This document shows, piece by piece, positions 18,326-27,699 of a stretch of DNA of 64,000 nucleotides. The translations under genes were made by a program, and so were the position numbers. Numbering within the stretch: the stretch's first letter is position 1; every line of letters begins with the position of its first letter. The stretch is from Methylobacter sp. (lineage in GTDB: Bacteria > Pseudomonadota > Gammaproteobacteria > Methylococcales > Methylomonadaceae): positions 370,638 through 434,637 of the forward strand of contig JAQUOU010000001.1 of assembly GCA_028716975.1 (NCBI GenBank). The letters run 5' to 3'. Under the pieces are notes generated by a model. It did no database searches. It saw only the letters and a program-made list of their open reading frames with translations, and was not told where the DNA came from.

Positions 18326-19750
18326 ATGAAAATTAACAACAATAAGCTACTGAAAGGCAGTGCGTTGACCGCATTGATCGCTTTGACCACATCGGCCAAT
18401 GCATTGGACAAGCCGCAGACCATGGAGGATATGTGGAAAATCATTCAGGCGCAGCAAAAGCAAATTGATGAGATGAAAGCCAGTATGGGAACAGCGCCTG
18501 GAAAAGCCGCTACCGCTAATGTGCAAAATCCGGAAAACAACGTTGCTGCCGGCAATGTAAAAAACCTGGAGCGTAAAACCGACATCCTGAGCCAGGAAGT
18601 GGAAAAATTGCGCACCAATCTGGTTATTCCGGAGCAGGCCAAATATAAAAGCGCCTATGGCTTGGGGCCAGCCGCATCAAAGGTTTATTCGGTCGGCAGA
18701 GGTCTGTCGATCGGCGGTTATGGCGAGGGCTTTTACCAGGCCAATGTCGGCGATAAAGGGGGTGCAAAAGACACTGCCGATCTTGAACGAGCTGTTTTGT
18801 ATGTAGGTTATAAATTTACCGACCGCATCCTTTTCAACAGTGAAATTGAGTTTGAACATGCCACCACTGGTGAAGGCGCTGAGGAAAAAGGCGAAGTTTC
18901 AGTCGAATTTGCGTCGCTGGATTTCTTTTTCAATCCCATAGTCAATGCTCGCGCGGGCTTGGTGCTAATGCCGATGGGGTTAATCAACCGTATCCATGAA
19001 CCGCTGTTTTACTTCGGCAACCATCGTCCTGAAGTTGAACAACGCATTATACCCAGCACTTGGCGGGAAATGGGAGCCGGTTTATTTGGCGCATTAACGC
19101 CGAATCTGACTTATACGGCTTATGTGGTTAATGGACTGGATGCCACAGGGTTTAGCTCCGACGGTATCCGTGAAGGGCGTGGCGGCGGAAGTCAAGCCAA
19201 AGCCGAAAACTTTGGTTATACCGCGCGCATGGATTATACGCCTGACGCGTTGCCGGGCCTAATGGTCGGAGGGTCGGCTTATGTTGGCAATGCCGGACAA
19301 AATCAGGCCTTTGCCGGCCAAAAGGTGGATGTTTTTACTCAACTCTATGAAGGTCACATCCAGTGGAAATATCGTGGACTGGAGTTCCGTACTTTAGGTT
19401 CATGGGGGCACATCAATAATGCAGACCTTGTCAGTGCAGAAAATCATCAAACCATCGGGTCAGAAAACTACGGTTGGTATGCGGAAGTAGGCTATGACAT
19501 ATTGCCTTTACTTATGCCTGATACTATTCAATATCTTGCACCGTTCTTCCGTTATGAAAAATTGAATACGATTGCGAAAGCGCCTGCCGGTTTTGCGAAT
19601 GATCCGACCAAGGATTGGCAAATCTTTCAAGTGGGTCTGCAATACAAACCTATCCCCAATGTCGTACTCAAGGCTGACTATCGCAATTTCAGCGCTAAGG
19701 AAGGCTCTCTGGCGGACGATTTCAACCTGGGCTTTGGCTTTATTTTTTAG
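18326..19750 (+). CDS. Outer-membrane porin with N-terminal coiled-coil
   Basis: Starting at the ATG at 18326, with GGA 7 bases upstream (a GTG two codons earlier is less likely), the protein has 474 residues. A signal peptide ends near TSANA. A coiled-coil stretch follows (MWKIIQAQQKQIDEM and LERKTDILSQEVEKL), as in trimeric porins of the OprP/OprO type. The remainder is rich in aromatic/Gly beta-strand patterns and ends FGFIF, with the terminal phenylalanine typical of outer-membrane barrels. It is likely a trimeric 16-strand-type porin, with no readable substrate. It precedes the di-heme peroxidase by 66 bases on the same strand, so cotranscription is likely. Confidence 0.85.
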   Translation: MKINNNKLLKGSALTALIALTTSANALDKPQTMEDMWKIIQAQQKQIDEMKASMGTAPGKAATANVQNPENNVAAGNVKNLERKTDILSQEVEKLRTNLVIPEQAKYKSAYGLGPAASKVYSVGRGLSIGGYGEGFYQANVGDKGGAKDTADLERAVLYVGYKFTDRILFNSEIEFEHATTGEGAEEKGEVSVEFASLDFFFNPIVNARAGLVLMPMGLINRIHEPLFYFGNHRPEVEQRIIPSTWREMGAGLFGALTPNLTYTAYVVNGLDATGFSSDGIREGRGGGSQAKAENFGYTARMDYTPDALPGLMVGGSAYVGNAGQNQAFAGQKVDVFTQLYEGHIQWKYRGLEFRTLGSWGHINNADLVSAENHQTIGSENYGWYAEVGYDILPLLMPDTIQYLAPFFRYEKLNTIAKAPAGFANDPTKDWQIFQVGLQYKPIPNVVLKADYRNFSAKEGSLADDFNLGFGFIF

Positions 19751-19816
19751 TAGTGTTAAAGTTTTCCCCGGCCATATAGGCTTCCTGTATTTATGTTAAG
19801 GATGGAGTGATTAAAA

Positions 19817-21250
19817 ATGCGAAAAAAATCTCTTATTTTAATATTAATGCTGTGCTCTAGCGGCTGTATGGCTGGGGAAACACTAACCGATGAACAGCGA
19901 CTGGGAAAACTTTTATATGGAGATAGAAATTTATCGTTGAACAGGAATCAATCCTGCGCCAGTTGTCACAGCCTGATACCCGTTCTTGGACAAAGGAATT
20001 TACCTGATGAATTCCCGATTAAATCCTTAGCTGATTCCTTTAGTCCTGAGCTTGGATTAAGGGAGACCGCAAATGGCAATAGGCTGATCCCATTCGTCCT
20101 GAATTTGGCTAGCCTTGGTCAAGGTCAGCTTGTCCGGAATTTTCCCAAGCTGGTCCCAGCGTTTGTTGACCCGGAAAATGTCAGAAAAGGCACGGCTGTT
20201 TCCGCAGGTTCCCTGCCTCATAGAAATGGCACATTAAATGCCCCCAGTGCTGGTTATGCGGCGTTTAGTCCATTGTTTCATTGGGATGAAGAAGAAGGTC
20301 TGTATCTAGGAGGTCAATTCTGGAATGGCCGGGCAAGCAACTTAACCGAACAAGCTAAGCAGCCTTTTCTAAATCCGGTCGAAATGGCAATGCCCAGCGA
20401 ATGGTCAGTAGTCAGTCGATTACAGGAAAACGAAGGATATAAAATTTTGTTTTGGCAAGTGTATGGTCTGAATTTAGCCGCTGTAGCCCGCCCTAAAAAT
20501 AATTCTGCCAATGTAAAAATCCCTGCTGCGGTCAAGACAATTTACCAGCATATGGCAAAGGCGATCGGTGCATTTGAACAAACTCCTGTTTTTAATAAAT
20601 TCAACTCCAAATTCGATTATGTCCTGGCTGGTATGACCAAATTTACTCCAATTGAAAAACAAGGTTCCGCCCTGTTTAATGACGAAAAGAAAGGCAACTG
20701 CGCAGCCTGTCATATCAGTCAATCGACTAAGGATGAAGACGGCAATGTTATTCCGCCCCTATTTACGGATTTTACTTACGATAATATCGGTTTGCCGCGC
20801 AATGTGAAAATTCCTGGCAACCCGGAACCCAATTTAGGTCTCGGCGGACGTTCAGATATTGCAGCGCTTGATCCGCATAGCAATGAAATCGGTAAACACA
20901 AGGTCATGTCTCTCAGAAATATTGCGATAACTCCGCCCTATGGCCACAACGGAGTCTTTGCCACTCTGGAGCAATTCGTCCATTTTTATAATACCCGCGA
21001 TACGTTGGGGTGGGTAGCTGATAACCAGGACTCCGGATTTGCAGTATCAGGTTGGCCTGATCCTGAAATTCCGGAAAATGTTAATCGGGACGAACTGGGG
21101 GATTTAGGTCTGACCGCTGATGAAGAAAAAGCGATTGTTGCTTTTATGAAAACTTTGACCGATGACTATCCAAACTGGGGCTTGGATCGGCGTGTTCCTC
21201 CCGGCACGCCTTCACCTTTTACCCGCGTACCGCTGCCTCCGTTGCCCTGA
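19817..21250 (+). CDS. Di-haem cytochrome c peroxidase / MauG-family protein
   Basis: The 477-residue protein has an N-terminal export signal; the CSSGC segment may be a weak lipobox. It has two haem motifs, C47-A-S-C50-H51 and C295-A-A-C298-H299, and the GGQFWNGRA segment typical of the MauG/CcpA superfamily. Such proteins reduce hydrogen peroxide or perform long-range oxidation of partner proteins in the periplasm. AAGGATGGAG is a strong ribosome site. It follows the porin and precedes an FMN protein gene by 295 bases. It is longer than classical CcpA (about 320-350 residues) and closer to MauG-like or MbnH-like enzymes, but no partner peptide gene is certain. Confidence 0.9.
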   Translation: MRKKSLILILMLCSSGCMAGETLTDEQRLGKLLYGDRNLSLNRNQSCASCHSLIPVLGQRNLPDEFPIKSLADSFSPELGLRETANGNRLIPFVLNLASLGQGQLVRNFPKLVPAFVDPENVRKGTAVSAGSLPHRNGTLNAPSAGYAAFSPLFHWDEEEGLYLGGQFWNGRASNLTEQAKQPFLNPVEMAMPSEWSVVSRLQENEGYKILFWQVYGLNLAAVARPKNNSANVKIPAAVKTIYQHMAKAIGAFEQTPVFNKFNSKFDYVLAGMTKFTPIEKQGSALFNDEKKGNCAACHISQSTKDEDGNVIPPLFTDFTYDNIGLPRNVKIPGNPEPNLGLGGRSDIAALDPHSNEIGKHKVMSLRNIAITPPYGHNGVFATLEQFVHFYNTRDTLGWVADNQDSGFAVSGWPDPEIPENVNRDELGDLGLTADEEKAIVAFMKTLTDDYPNWGLDRRVPPGTPSPFTRVPLPPLP

Positions 21251-21545
21251 TTATTAGCTGCTTGGCTCACCAATTCGCGCCAAAAATGCTTAAGGAATCT
21301 CTGCCTTAAATCCTTAGCCAAGGCCTTTGATTTTGAACCTGAATTAAAGGCCCGGGCAAACGGTAACTCTTCGGCTAGCAGGGAAGCGCTATTGAATCCG
21401 TTCATGGTGAGTCCTTCGCTACATAAGCTCAAAAACACAGAGTCCACAGGGGAAATAATAAGAATCTAACCTGCTTCATTTTGTTAAAATGCTTATAGCT
21501 ACCAACAATTGAATTAAAGTCTGTAGACATAATTTAAAAAACACT
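21251..21545. repeat. Gap with a degenerate dispersed-repeat remnant
   Basis: At about 21397-21432 the sequence reads CCGTTCATGGTGAGTCCTTC and on to AAGCTC, a degraded copy of the 'CCGTTCG...GAGCC...TCGA' core seen in the MITE-like elements of this window. The preceding 21293-21370 frame gives RNL...KSLA...ANGN, which resembles a short segment of the upstream peroxidase; this may be chance or a decayed duplication. No intact gene is present. Confidence 0.3.
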
Positions 21546-22100
21546 ATGAAAACAGTCAGGCAAAAAGAAAGTCTTATGCTCTTGTTATTATTTATAACCG
21601 TAATAACTCCCAGTTTTGCCACTGTTTTTTACAGTAAGGATGAAGCAATGGAACTGGCGTTTGGCAAAGGCGCACAAGTGGAATTGTTATCTTTATTTCC
21701 TGATGAGCAGCAAACAGCTAAAATCCAGGAAATAGCCAAAGTTAAATTAGACTCCGGTTTATTTACTTTCTATGTAGGCAAGAATCAAGGTAATTTACTC
21801 GGCTATGCTTCCATTGAAACCGTTACCGTTAGAACCCAGCCGGAAACACTATTGATTGTATTGAACCCCGGAGGCGATTTGAGAAACATTTATACTCTCG
21901 CTTTTCATGAGCCTCCTGAATATCAACCGCCTGAGCGCTGGTTTAACCAGCTTTATAAACGTCCGTTAAGCGAGATGGATTTCAATAAAGGCGTGGATGG
22001 TATAAGCGGCGCTACATTAAGTACGCGGGCTGCAATAACCAGCGTCCGCAAGGTGATGGCGATTTATCAGATTCTAGTTAAAGACAAGAGTAAACCTTAA
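21546..22100 (+). CDS. Periplasmic FMN-binding domain protein
   Basis: The 184-residue protein has a hydrophobic N-terminal signal (residues 11-25). Near its end it has GVDGISGATLSTRAA, the S(T)GAT flavinylation motif of the RnfG/NqrC family, with T157 as the likely covalent FMN site. Covalent attachment would need an ApbE flavin transferase, which is not in this window. Such proteins pass electrons in the periplasm. Its stop overlaps the start of the next gene by one base, so the two are translationally linked. The upstream peroxidase is on the same strand. I infer a periplasmic flavin electron-transfer role; the donor and acceptor are unknown. Confidence 0.85.
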   Translation: MKTVRQKESLMLLLLFITVITPSFATVFYSKDEAMELAFGKGAQVELLSLFPDEQQTAKIQEIAKVKLDSGLFTFYVGKNQGNLLGYASIETVTVRTQPETLLIVLNPGGDLRNIYTLAFHEPPEYQPPERWFNQLYKRPLSEMDFNKGVDGISGATLSTRAAITSVRKVMAIYQILVKDKSKP

Positions 22101-22603
22101 TGCGTTATTTCGTAACCGGCGAACAACAGCGTAAATCTTTGCTGAACGCCCTCGTACTGATGTTTCTCGGCTATATCGTTTTGTTATGGTTGAGCAACGG
22201 CCTGATGTATTTTCATCGCATGGATTTAACGCCCGGTTCGGTGGTGAGCTATTACCTGGGTTCTGAAGAAAAATTCACACAGCCCAGAAGTTATGAGGGG
22301 ATGCTGGAAGTATCCCACTTTCATTTGTTTTCGATGGGCATGCTGGTTTTGACATTAACCCATTTAATGTTGATGACCGAATTTTCGACCCGGTTAAAAA
22401 TCTGGATAAGCAGTTTAACTTACCTGTCTGCAATAGCCGATGAAGCAGGAGGATGGCTGGTCAGATTCGTGCATCCCATGTTCGCCTGGTTTAAAATTGC
22501 AGCATTTCTAATTTTAGAATTTTCTTTGGCGGCGCTATTGATTGTGGTCATTGTTGCGCTGATTCGCACCCGGCTTCAGATACGTCAAAGCAGTAGTGAT
22601 TAA
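22100..22603 (+). CDS. Four-TM membrane protein with conserved-looking histidines
   Basis: The 167-residue protein has about four hydrophobic segments (near 15-36, 73-92, 103-122 and 128-158). Several histidines lie in or next to them (HRMD, SHFHLFSMG, THLM, FVHPMF), the pattern of a small b-type cytochrome, but no named family is certain. Its ATG overlaps the stop of the FMN-protein gene, which strongly suggests that the two work together: a membrane haem protein could feed electrons to, or take them from, the flavoprotein. It is the last gene of the block; a 660-base gap follows. Confidence 0.75.
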   Translation: MRYFVTGEQQRKSLLNALVLMFLGYIVLLWLSNGLMYFHRMDLTPGSVVSYYLGSEEKFTQPRSYEGMLEVSHFHLFSMGMLVLTLTHLMLMTEFSTRLKIWISSLTYLSAIADEAGGWLVRFVHPMFAWFKIAAFLILEFSLAALLIVVIVALIRTRLQIRQSSSD

Positions 22604-23030
22604 AATTCAGGCTGCGTATTTTTAAACCATGCGGCATCCAGCCCGTGTTAAATAATTAAACCCTAAAGATCCGGCTGAATAAGAAGTTAGATCAAGCGTT
22701 AACCATACCGCGTGCGCCCATCGCTACTCTACTATTTAATGAAACCACAGCATTACCGGCATTCGGTAAATAGGCCATTTTAACCTCTATTCGGGAAATT
22801 TAACCGGACTTTCTGAAAAATGTTACCCCTAAACAATATACGTACCTATCGGCCTTAAGGCGATGGGCAGGTATGTAAGACTGGTTAACACAATATGATC
22901 GTAGCAACCAGCATTTAAAAATAATGCTGTATAACGAAATACAGGGCTATCTGCTCAGCAAGCCCCCCGCCGACCCAGGCCGAAGCTTTTCTTTTACAAA
23001 GTTTGTAGAGTACTAATAAACTGGAATTAA
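22604..23030. other. Intergenic region, possibly holding a decayed frame
   Basis: No intact gene is visible. A plus-strand frame at 22879-23016 (DWLTQYDRSNQHLK and onward) reads like protein but has no start and a stop just upstream, so it may be a gene remnant. The GATCCGGCTGAATA word near 22669 repeats one after hspQ. Confidence 0.3.
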
Positions 23031-23151
23031 GGGCGCCTCTAAAAATTATCCGTTAATATTTCGACAAACTCAGTATGAACGGATAAGTTGCTGATTTAAA
23101 AAGGCAACCGTTCGCACTGAGTTTGTCGAAAAGCAATTTTTAGAGGTTCCC
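23031..23151 (+). repeat. MITE-like element, copy 1 (121 bp)
   Basis: The element has inverted ends: GGGCGCCTCTAAAAATT on the left and AATTTTTAGAGGTTCCC on the right (15 of 17 positions match). It is flanked on both sides by TTAA, a possible 4-base target duplication. The interior contains CCGTT...CAGTATGAACGGATAAG and ACCGTTCGCACTGAGTTTG, which recur in inverted orientation at 36217-36412. It carries no gene. Confidence 0.75.
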
Positions 23152-23263
23152 TTAACTATCTTCTCACGACTATGGAGTTAATATACTCTAAACAACCTTA
23201 GTTTTGAGTCCTGTAAAGCTTGACCGCACAGGGAGGCTTTGCTGACATGATAGCAGGGCGCTT

Positions 23264-24583
23264 TTAGAGCCTGGGTTGTTCCATGGTTGCCGCTAAGATG
23301 CCCGAAGCCATCATTGCATCAAGTTCCGCCTCAATTTCGCTCACTAATAACTCCAGATGGTTCAGCCTAATGTCGGTTCGGGTGCGTGAGGAATCCAGTA
23401 ACTCCAACAGGCCTGTTTTGCCTAACCGGTAAGCATCTTCGGCCATTTGTTTTAGCGTAGGTAAGGTATTGAGCACGTCATGTTCAAATTTAGTGAGCGT
23501 TTCCCGGCGGCGCTTCAATACTTCAACTGATCGTTCCAATTCCTGCCGCGTTGCGGCCATGAGTAACTCACGCTTCAATAATACGGCATGTTGTTCAGCG
23601 GATGCTCGCGCCATTCCGCCCTGTCCGCGGTCGAACAAGGGTAGTTCCACCGAAAATCCGGAAAAAATAGTGTTTCCATACGGCTGGTCAGTAAAAGCCG
23701 TTCCAAACAGGATTGAAGGAACCGGCCACCGTTCGCGGCGGGCTCGATCAAGTCCGGCATCGGCGGCGCTCGTTTCGCGATATACGCCTTCGAGTTCAGG
23801 GTTGTTCAATTCAGCAAGCCGCCATAGGGCTTCGATATCCGTTGATGTCCCGATTGGTGTCAAGGTGCCGAAAGCCTGCGGCTTCCAATCTGGAAATCCC
23901 AATAAAACGCCTAGTCCGCCCACAACCCCGGTCATTTCAGTACGGGCATTTTCCAAACGTGTTTCAAGACTCCGGGTTTCCTGGGTGATGCGCAGTACAT
24001 CGTATTGGCTGGCGGTTCCTGCGCTTTCTTTGCCGGTGATAATGTCTTTTAAGCGTTCCAGTTCCCTGTGCGCACCTTCCAGCGCCGCGACTCGTTCCTG
24101 TCCTGCTAATAGTTGCACGAAAAGCCGCCAGGTTTCGCGAATCAGGCGTGTGTATTCGATCTCAACATTGGCTTCGGATACGTCCACTTGCCGTTCAGCC
24201 GCCGTTTTCCGGGCGCCGCGTTGGCCTGCAATCAACAGGGGTAATTCCAGGGTAATATTTTGTTGCGAAGGGCCGTCAAATTGTGTGTTCAAACGCCCGC
24301 CCGCCTGATCGAAACGGCCATAGCTGACTTTGGGATTAGGCAATACGCCTGCTGCTACAACCTCCGCTTGGGCTGTCTCAATTTGAGTACGAGCCAGCGC
24401 ATAACGCGGACTTTTTTCCCGTACAATTTGCAGGAGTTGACCAATAGAAACCACCTTAGGCAAGCTCTGCTGAATGTTGAGATCTCCACCTGATGCGATG
24501 TGACTCAGCAACAACAGCAAGCTTATTACCGTCGCTCTGACACGTACCCAGCCGCATTTAGTCTTTAAATCATGATGATTCAT
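23264..24583 (-). CDS. czcC: Outer-membrane efflux protein of heavy-metal RND system
   Basis: The 439-residue TolC-fold protein has a signal peptide (MNHHDLK... to about residue 32) and two repeats of long alpha-helical segments typical of the OEP family (for example LAELNNPELEGVYRET and VLNTLPTLKQMAEDAYRLG). It forms the outer-membrane channel of a CzcCBA-type pump. Its ATG overlaps the stop of the RND pump gene by four bases, so it is translationally coupled. czcC usually leads the operon; here the order is B-A-C. The metal cannot be read from this subunit. Confidence 0.9.
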   Translation of the reverse strand: MNHHDLKTKCGWVRVRATVISLLLLLSHIASGGDLNIQQSLPKVVSIGQLLQIVREKSPRYALARTQIETAQAEVVAAGVLPNPKVSYGRFDQAGGRLNTQFDGPSQQNITLELPLLIAGQRGARKTAAERQVDVSEANVEIEYTRLIRETWRLFVQLLAGQERVAALEGAHRELERLKDIITGKESAGTASQYDVLRITQETRSLETRLENARTEMTGVVGGLGVLLGFPDWKPQAFGTLTPIGTSTDIEALWRLAELNNPELEGVYRETSAADAGLDRARRERWPVPSILFGTAFTDQPYGNTIFSGFSVELPLFDRGQGGMARASAEQHAVLLKRELLMAATRQELERSVEVLKRRRETLTKFEHDVLNTLPTLKQMAEDAYRLGKTGLLELLDSSRTRTDIRLNHLELLVSEIEAELDAMMASGILAATMEQPRL

Positions 24584-27500
24584 ACCTGTGTATCCAGTTG
24601 TTCATCAACCTCTTCGGGCGTTAACATTTGTTTCGATGTAACCATTGTGTAGATAACCGGTAATAAGAACATGGCCACGAAAAACGTGGTCAACATACCG
24701 CCAACTATAACCACTGCAAAAGGCCGTTGCGTTTCACTGCCGATACTGGTAGACAGCGCCATCGGCATCAGACCTAACAATGCCAGCAATGAAGCCATGA
24801 GCACGGCGCGCAAACGCTGGGTTGCTCCGTCTCTAACCGCTTCGAAGAGCTCAAAGCCATTGCGGCGCATTTCTTCAGTCGCGCTCAAGACCAGCAGTCC
24901 CATTAAACAGACTTGACCCAGTAGAGCAATGAATCCAATCGTGGCGCTGACCGACAAAGGGATGCCGGTAATGAATAGCGCAAATACTCCGCCGGTCATA
25001 GCGAAAGGCGTCGCTATCAAAATGGCGGCCGCGCTTCGTCCTGATTGCAGCGCGGCGTATAGTAATCCCAAAACAATCAACACGGCTATCGGTACGACCA
25101 CCCCAAGCCTTGCCATTGCGCGTTGCTGGTTTTCAAATTCGCCGCCCCAAACCAGAAAATGTCCTTCAGGTATTTTAACTTTCCCCTCGACCAAAGCTAT
25201 GGCTTCATGGACGACTGAACCTAAATCACGCCCTTCCACATTAAACTTAAGCGCCATATAACGGCTATTGGCTTCCCGGTCAATGGAAGTTCGTCCGCGG
25301 GCAATTTCCATGACAGCCAGATCTCGAAGGGGTATGCGTGTTTCGGAAGGGCTCACCACATTCAAATCACCGATTTTTTCGCTGTCGTTACGTTCTTTTT
25401 CCGGTAGCCGCAAGCGAATAGGAACCGGGCGTTCATTTTGCCACAATTTCGAAACAACCCGTCCGGCCATTGCAATTTCAATGGTGTCCTGCACGGTGTC
25501 GACGTCCAGACTATAACGCGCCAAAGCTGAACGATCCAGTTTTACCTGAAGCTGGGGCACGCGGGATTCACGATAAAGATCCAGGTCAATTACCCCTGAA
25601 ACTTTATTCAATACGGATTTAGCTTCCTCCAGGGTATCGCGCATCTTTTCAAGATCGGGACCATAAATTTTCAACACGACTTTCCCGCGCACCCCGCTTA
25701 CCGCTTCTTCGACGTTATCTTTAATGGGCTGTGAAAAGTTGAACCGCACGCCGGGTATTTCCTCCAGGGAAAGACGCATGTCATTAACCAAATGTTCTTT
25801 ATGTAAGCCCTCACGCCATTCATCGCGCGGTTTGAGATGGACAAATGTCTCACTCATATTCACGCCTTCGTTATCCGTACCATCCTCGGAGCGGCCTTGC
25901 TGGCCCAAAATTCCCATGACTTCAGGATATTTCAGTAAGCGCCGGCGCATATCCAACAGAACTTCCTGACCTTTATCCAATGAAATACTGGCCGGCATTT
26001 CGACGAAAACGTGAATATCACCTTCATCCAATTCCGGCAAAAATTCGGTGCCCAGCCTGGAACCCATGCCAATGCCTGCCAAGAGTAAAAGACCTGCCAC
26101 CCCGATAGCCAGAACACGGCGGCGAAGAGTGAATCCCAAGGCTCGCGCATACAGTTGCCGCAGTTTATCAAGAAATTGAGGTTCTGCGATTAAGGCATGT
26201 TTAGGCTGAATAAAAACCGCGCAAAGGGCTGGAACCAAAAACAACGCAAAGACCAGGCCGCCGGACAAAGCGAAACTGTAGGTCATTGCCAATGGACGAA
26301 ATATGCGCCCTTCCACCCGTTCCAGAGTAAATACCGGGATTAGTGCAGCTATGATGATTAACATGGCAAAGAAGGCTGGCTTGGAGACATCGAAAGCGGC
26401 ATTGCTGATGAGCCGCAGCATATCGCGCCGAGTTTTTGGCTTTTGGTGCGAGGCTTGATGGATAACATTCTCGATTAGCACGACGGCGCCATCCAGAATG
26501 ATGCCAAAATCAATGGCTCCCATTGAAATCAGGTTAGCGGGCATACCCAGCTGGTAGAGCCCCAAAAATGCAACCAACAGGGATAGAGGAATGACCACCG
26601 CAACAATCAATGATCCCCGGATACTGCGCAAAAACAGCCAAACCACGCCGACAACCAGCAAAAATCCATGCAGCAGGTTATCGAAAACCGTATGTAACGT
26701 ATTACTGACTAATGTTGATCGATCCAAAAAAGGTACGATACGCATTCCCGGCGGTAATATTTTTTGATTTAACTCATTTACTTTAGCGTGCACGGCATCA
26801 AGAACGCGCGAAGGATTTTGGCCTCGCCGCAGCAAGACAATTCCTTCCACAACTTCTTTTTTTTCGTTCAATCCGACAGTACCGCGGCGAGGAGTATTTG
26901 ACTGGATCAATCGTGCTACATCACCTACCGTAATAGGCGTGCCTTCCCGGTTTTTAAGCACGATTTTTTTAATATCCTCGGGTGACATTAAATTACCGAC
27001 ACCCCGCACCACCATTTCCTGGTCGCCATGACGAATAAACCCGCCGCCAACGTTACGATTGGATTTTTCAATGGCGTTTGCAACTTCTTCTAATGATAAG
27101 CCAAGCGATTCGACCCGTGCCGGATCGATTTCGATATGAATTTCTTTATAATAGCCGCCAAAAGATAACACATCAGCGACGCCGGGAACCTGGCGCAGCG
27201 TCCGCGATACACTCCACTCCAGTTCTGAGCGTAATTCAAACAGGGTATGACGATCACTGCTCATGGTGAATTTATAAATTTCACCTAGAGGCGTGTAATC
27301 GGGTGCCAGAACTGGCATCACTTCGGCCGGTAAATCGGCCCCGGAAATGCGCTGGGAAATTTCCGTCCGCGAATGAAAGCTATCGATATGATCCTCAAAG
27401 GTAATGGTGATTAAGGACAAACCAAATAGGCTCTGGCTGCGCATTTGAATCATGTCAGGCGTGCCGTTTAACACCCGTTCCAAAGGCACCGTTACTTGCC

Positions 27501-27687
27501 GCTCGACTTCCTCCGGCGCGTAACCCGGCATCAGGCTGATGACGGTGACCTGGGTATTGGTGACATCAGGGTAGGCTTCAATGGGAGTCTCCATAAAAGC
27601 ATGCACGCCAAAAATCGTAATAATCACCGTTATCACAATAACGGCCAATCGTCTGTGCACACAGTTATCAATCAGCGTCCGTAACAT
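24580..27687 (-). CDS. czcA: Heavy-metal RND efflux pump (CzcA/HME family)
   Basis: The 1035-residue inner-membrane pump has the RND layout of twelve membrane spans with two large periplasmic loops. N-terminal IEAYPDVTNTQVTV is typical of the HME family. The fourth span carries AIDFGIILDGAVVLIENV, a DFG...DGA...EN signature with acidic residues that points to divalent-metal export (Co/Zn/Cd/Ni) rather than the CusA type for Cu(I)/Ag(I). It uses the proton gradient to move metal from periplasm or cytoplasm out through CzcC. It starts 12 bases after czcB. Confidence 0.94.
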   Translation of the reverse strand: MLRTLIDNCVHRRLAVIVITVIITIFGVHAFMETPIEAYPDVTNTQVTVISLMPGYAPEEVERQVTVPLERVLNGTPDMIQMRSQSLFGLSLITITFEDHIDSFHSRTEISQRISGADLPAEVMPVLAPDYTPLGEIYKFTMSSDRHTLFELRSELEWSVSRTLRQVPGVADVLSFGGYYKEIHIEIDPARVESLGLSLEEVANAIEKSNRNVGGGFIRHGDQEMVVRGVGNLMSPEDIKKIVLKNREGTPITVGDVARLIQSNTPRRGTVGLNEKKEVVEGIVLLRRGQNPSRVLDAVHAKVNELNQKILPPGMRIVPFLDRSTLVSNTLHTVFDNLLHGFLLVVGVVWLFLRSIRGSLIVAVVIPLSLLVAFLGLYQLGMPANLISMGAIDFGIILDGAVVLIENVIHQASHQKPKTRRDMLRLISNAAFDVSKPAFFAMLIIIAALIPVFTLERVEGRIFRPLAMTYSFALSGGLVFALFLVPALCAVFIQPKHALIAEPQFLDKLRQLYARALGFTLRRRVLAIGVAGLLLLAGIGMGSRLGTEFLPELDEGDIHVFVEMPASISLDKGQEVLLDMRRRLLKYPEVMGILGQQGRSEDGTDNEGVNMSETFVHLKPRDEWREGLHKEHLVNDMRLSLEEIPGVRFNFSQPIKDNVEEAVSGVRGKVVLKIYGPDLEKMRDTLEEAKSVLNKVSGVIDLDLYRESRVPQLQVKLDRSALARYSLDVDTVQDTIEIAMAGRVVSKLWQNERPVPIRLRLPEKERNDSEKIGDLNVVSPSETRIPLRDLAVMEIARGRTSIDREANSRYMALKFNVEGRDLGSVVHEAIALVEGKVKIPEGHFLVWGGEFENQQRAMARLGVVVPIAVLIVLGLLYAALQSGRSAAAILIATPFAMTGGVFALFITGIPLSVSATIGFIALLGQVCLMGLLVLSATEEMRRNGFELFEAVRDGATQRLRAVLMASLLALLGLMPMALSTSIGSETQRPFAVVIVGGMLTTFFVAMFLLPVIYTMVTSKQMLTPEEVDEQLDTQV

Positions 27688-27699
27688 GATGGCTGTTTC

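Noticed and set aside
21293..21370. Segment resembling part of the peroxidase as a true duplication
   Set aside because: Only a few matching residues; chance or repeat remnant cannot be ruled out, so not called as a pseudogene.
23469..24308. 279-residue plus-strand frame antisense to czcC
   Set aside because: A shadow of the coding strand; Ser/Arg-rich text without domain.
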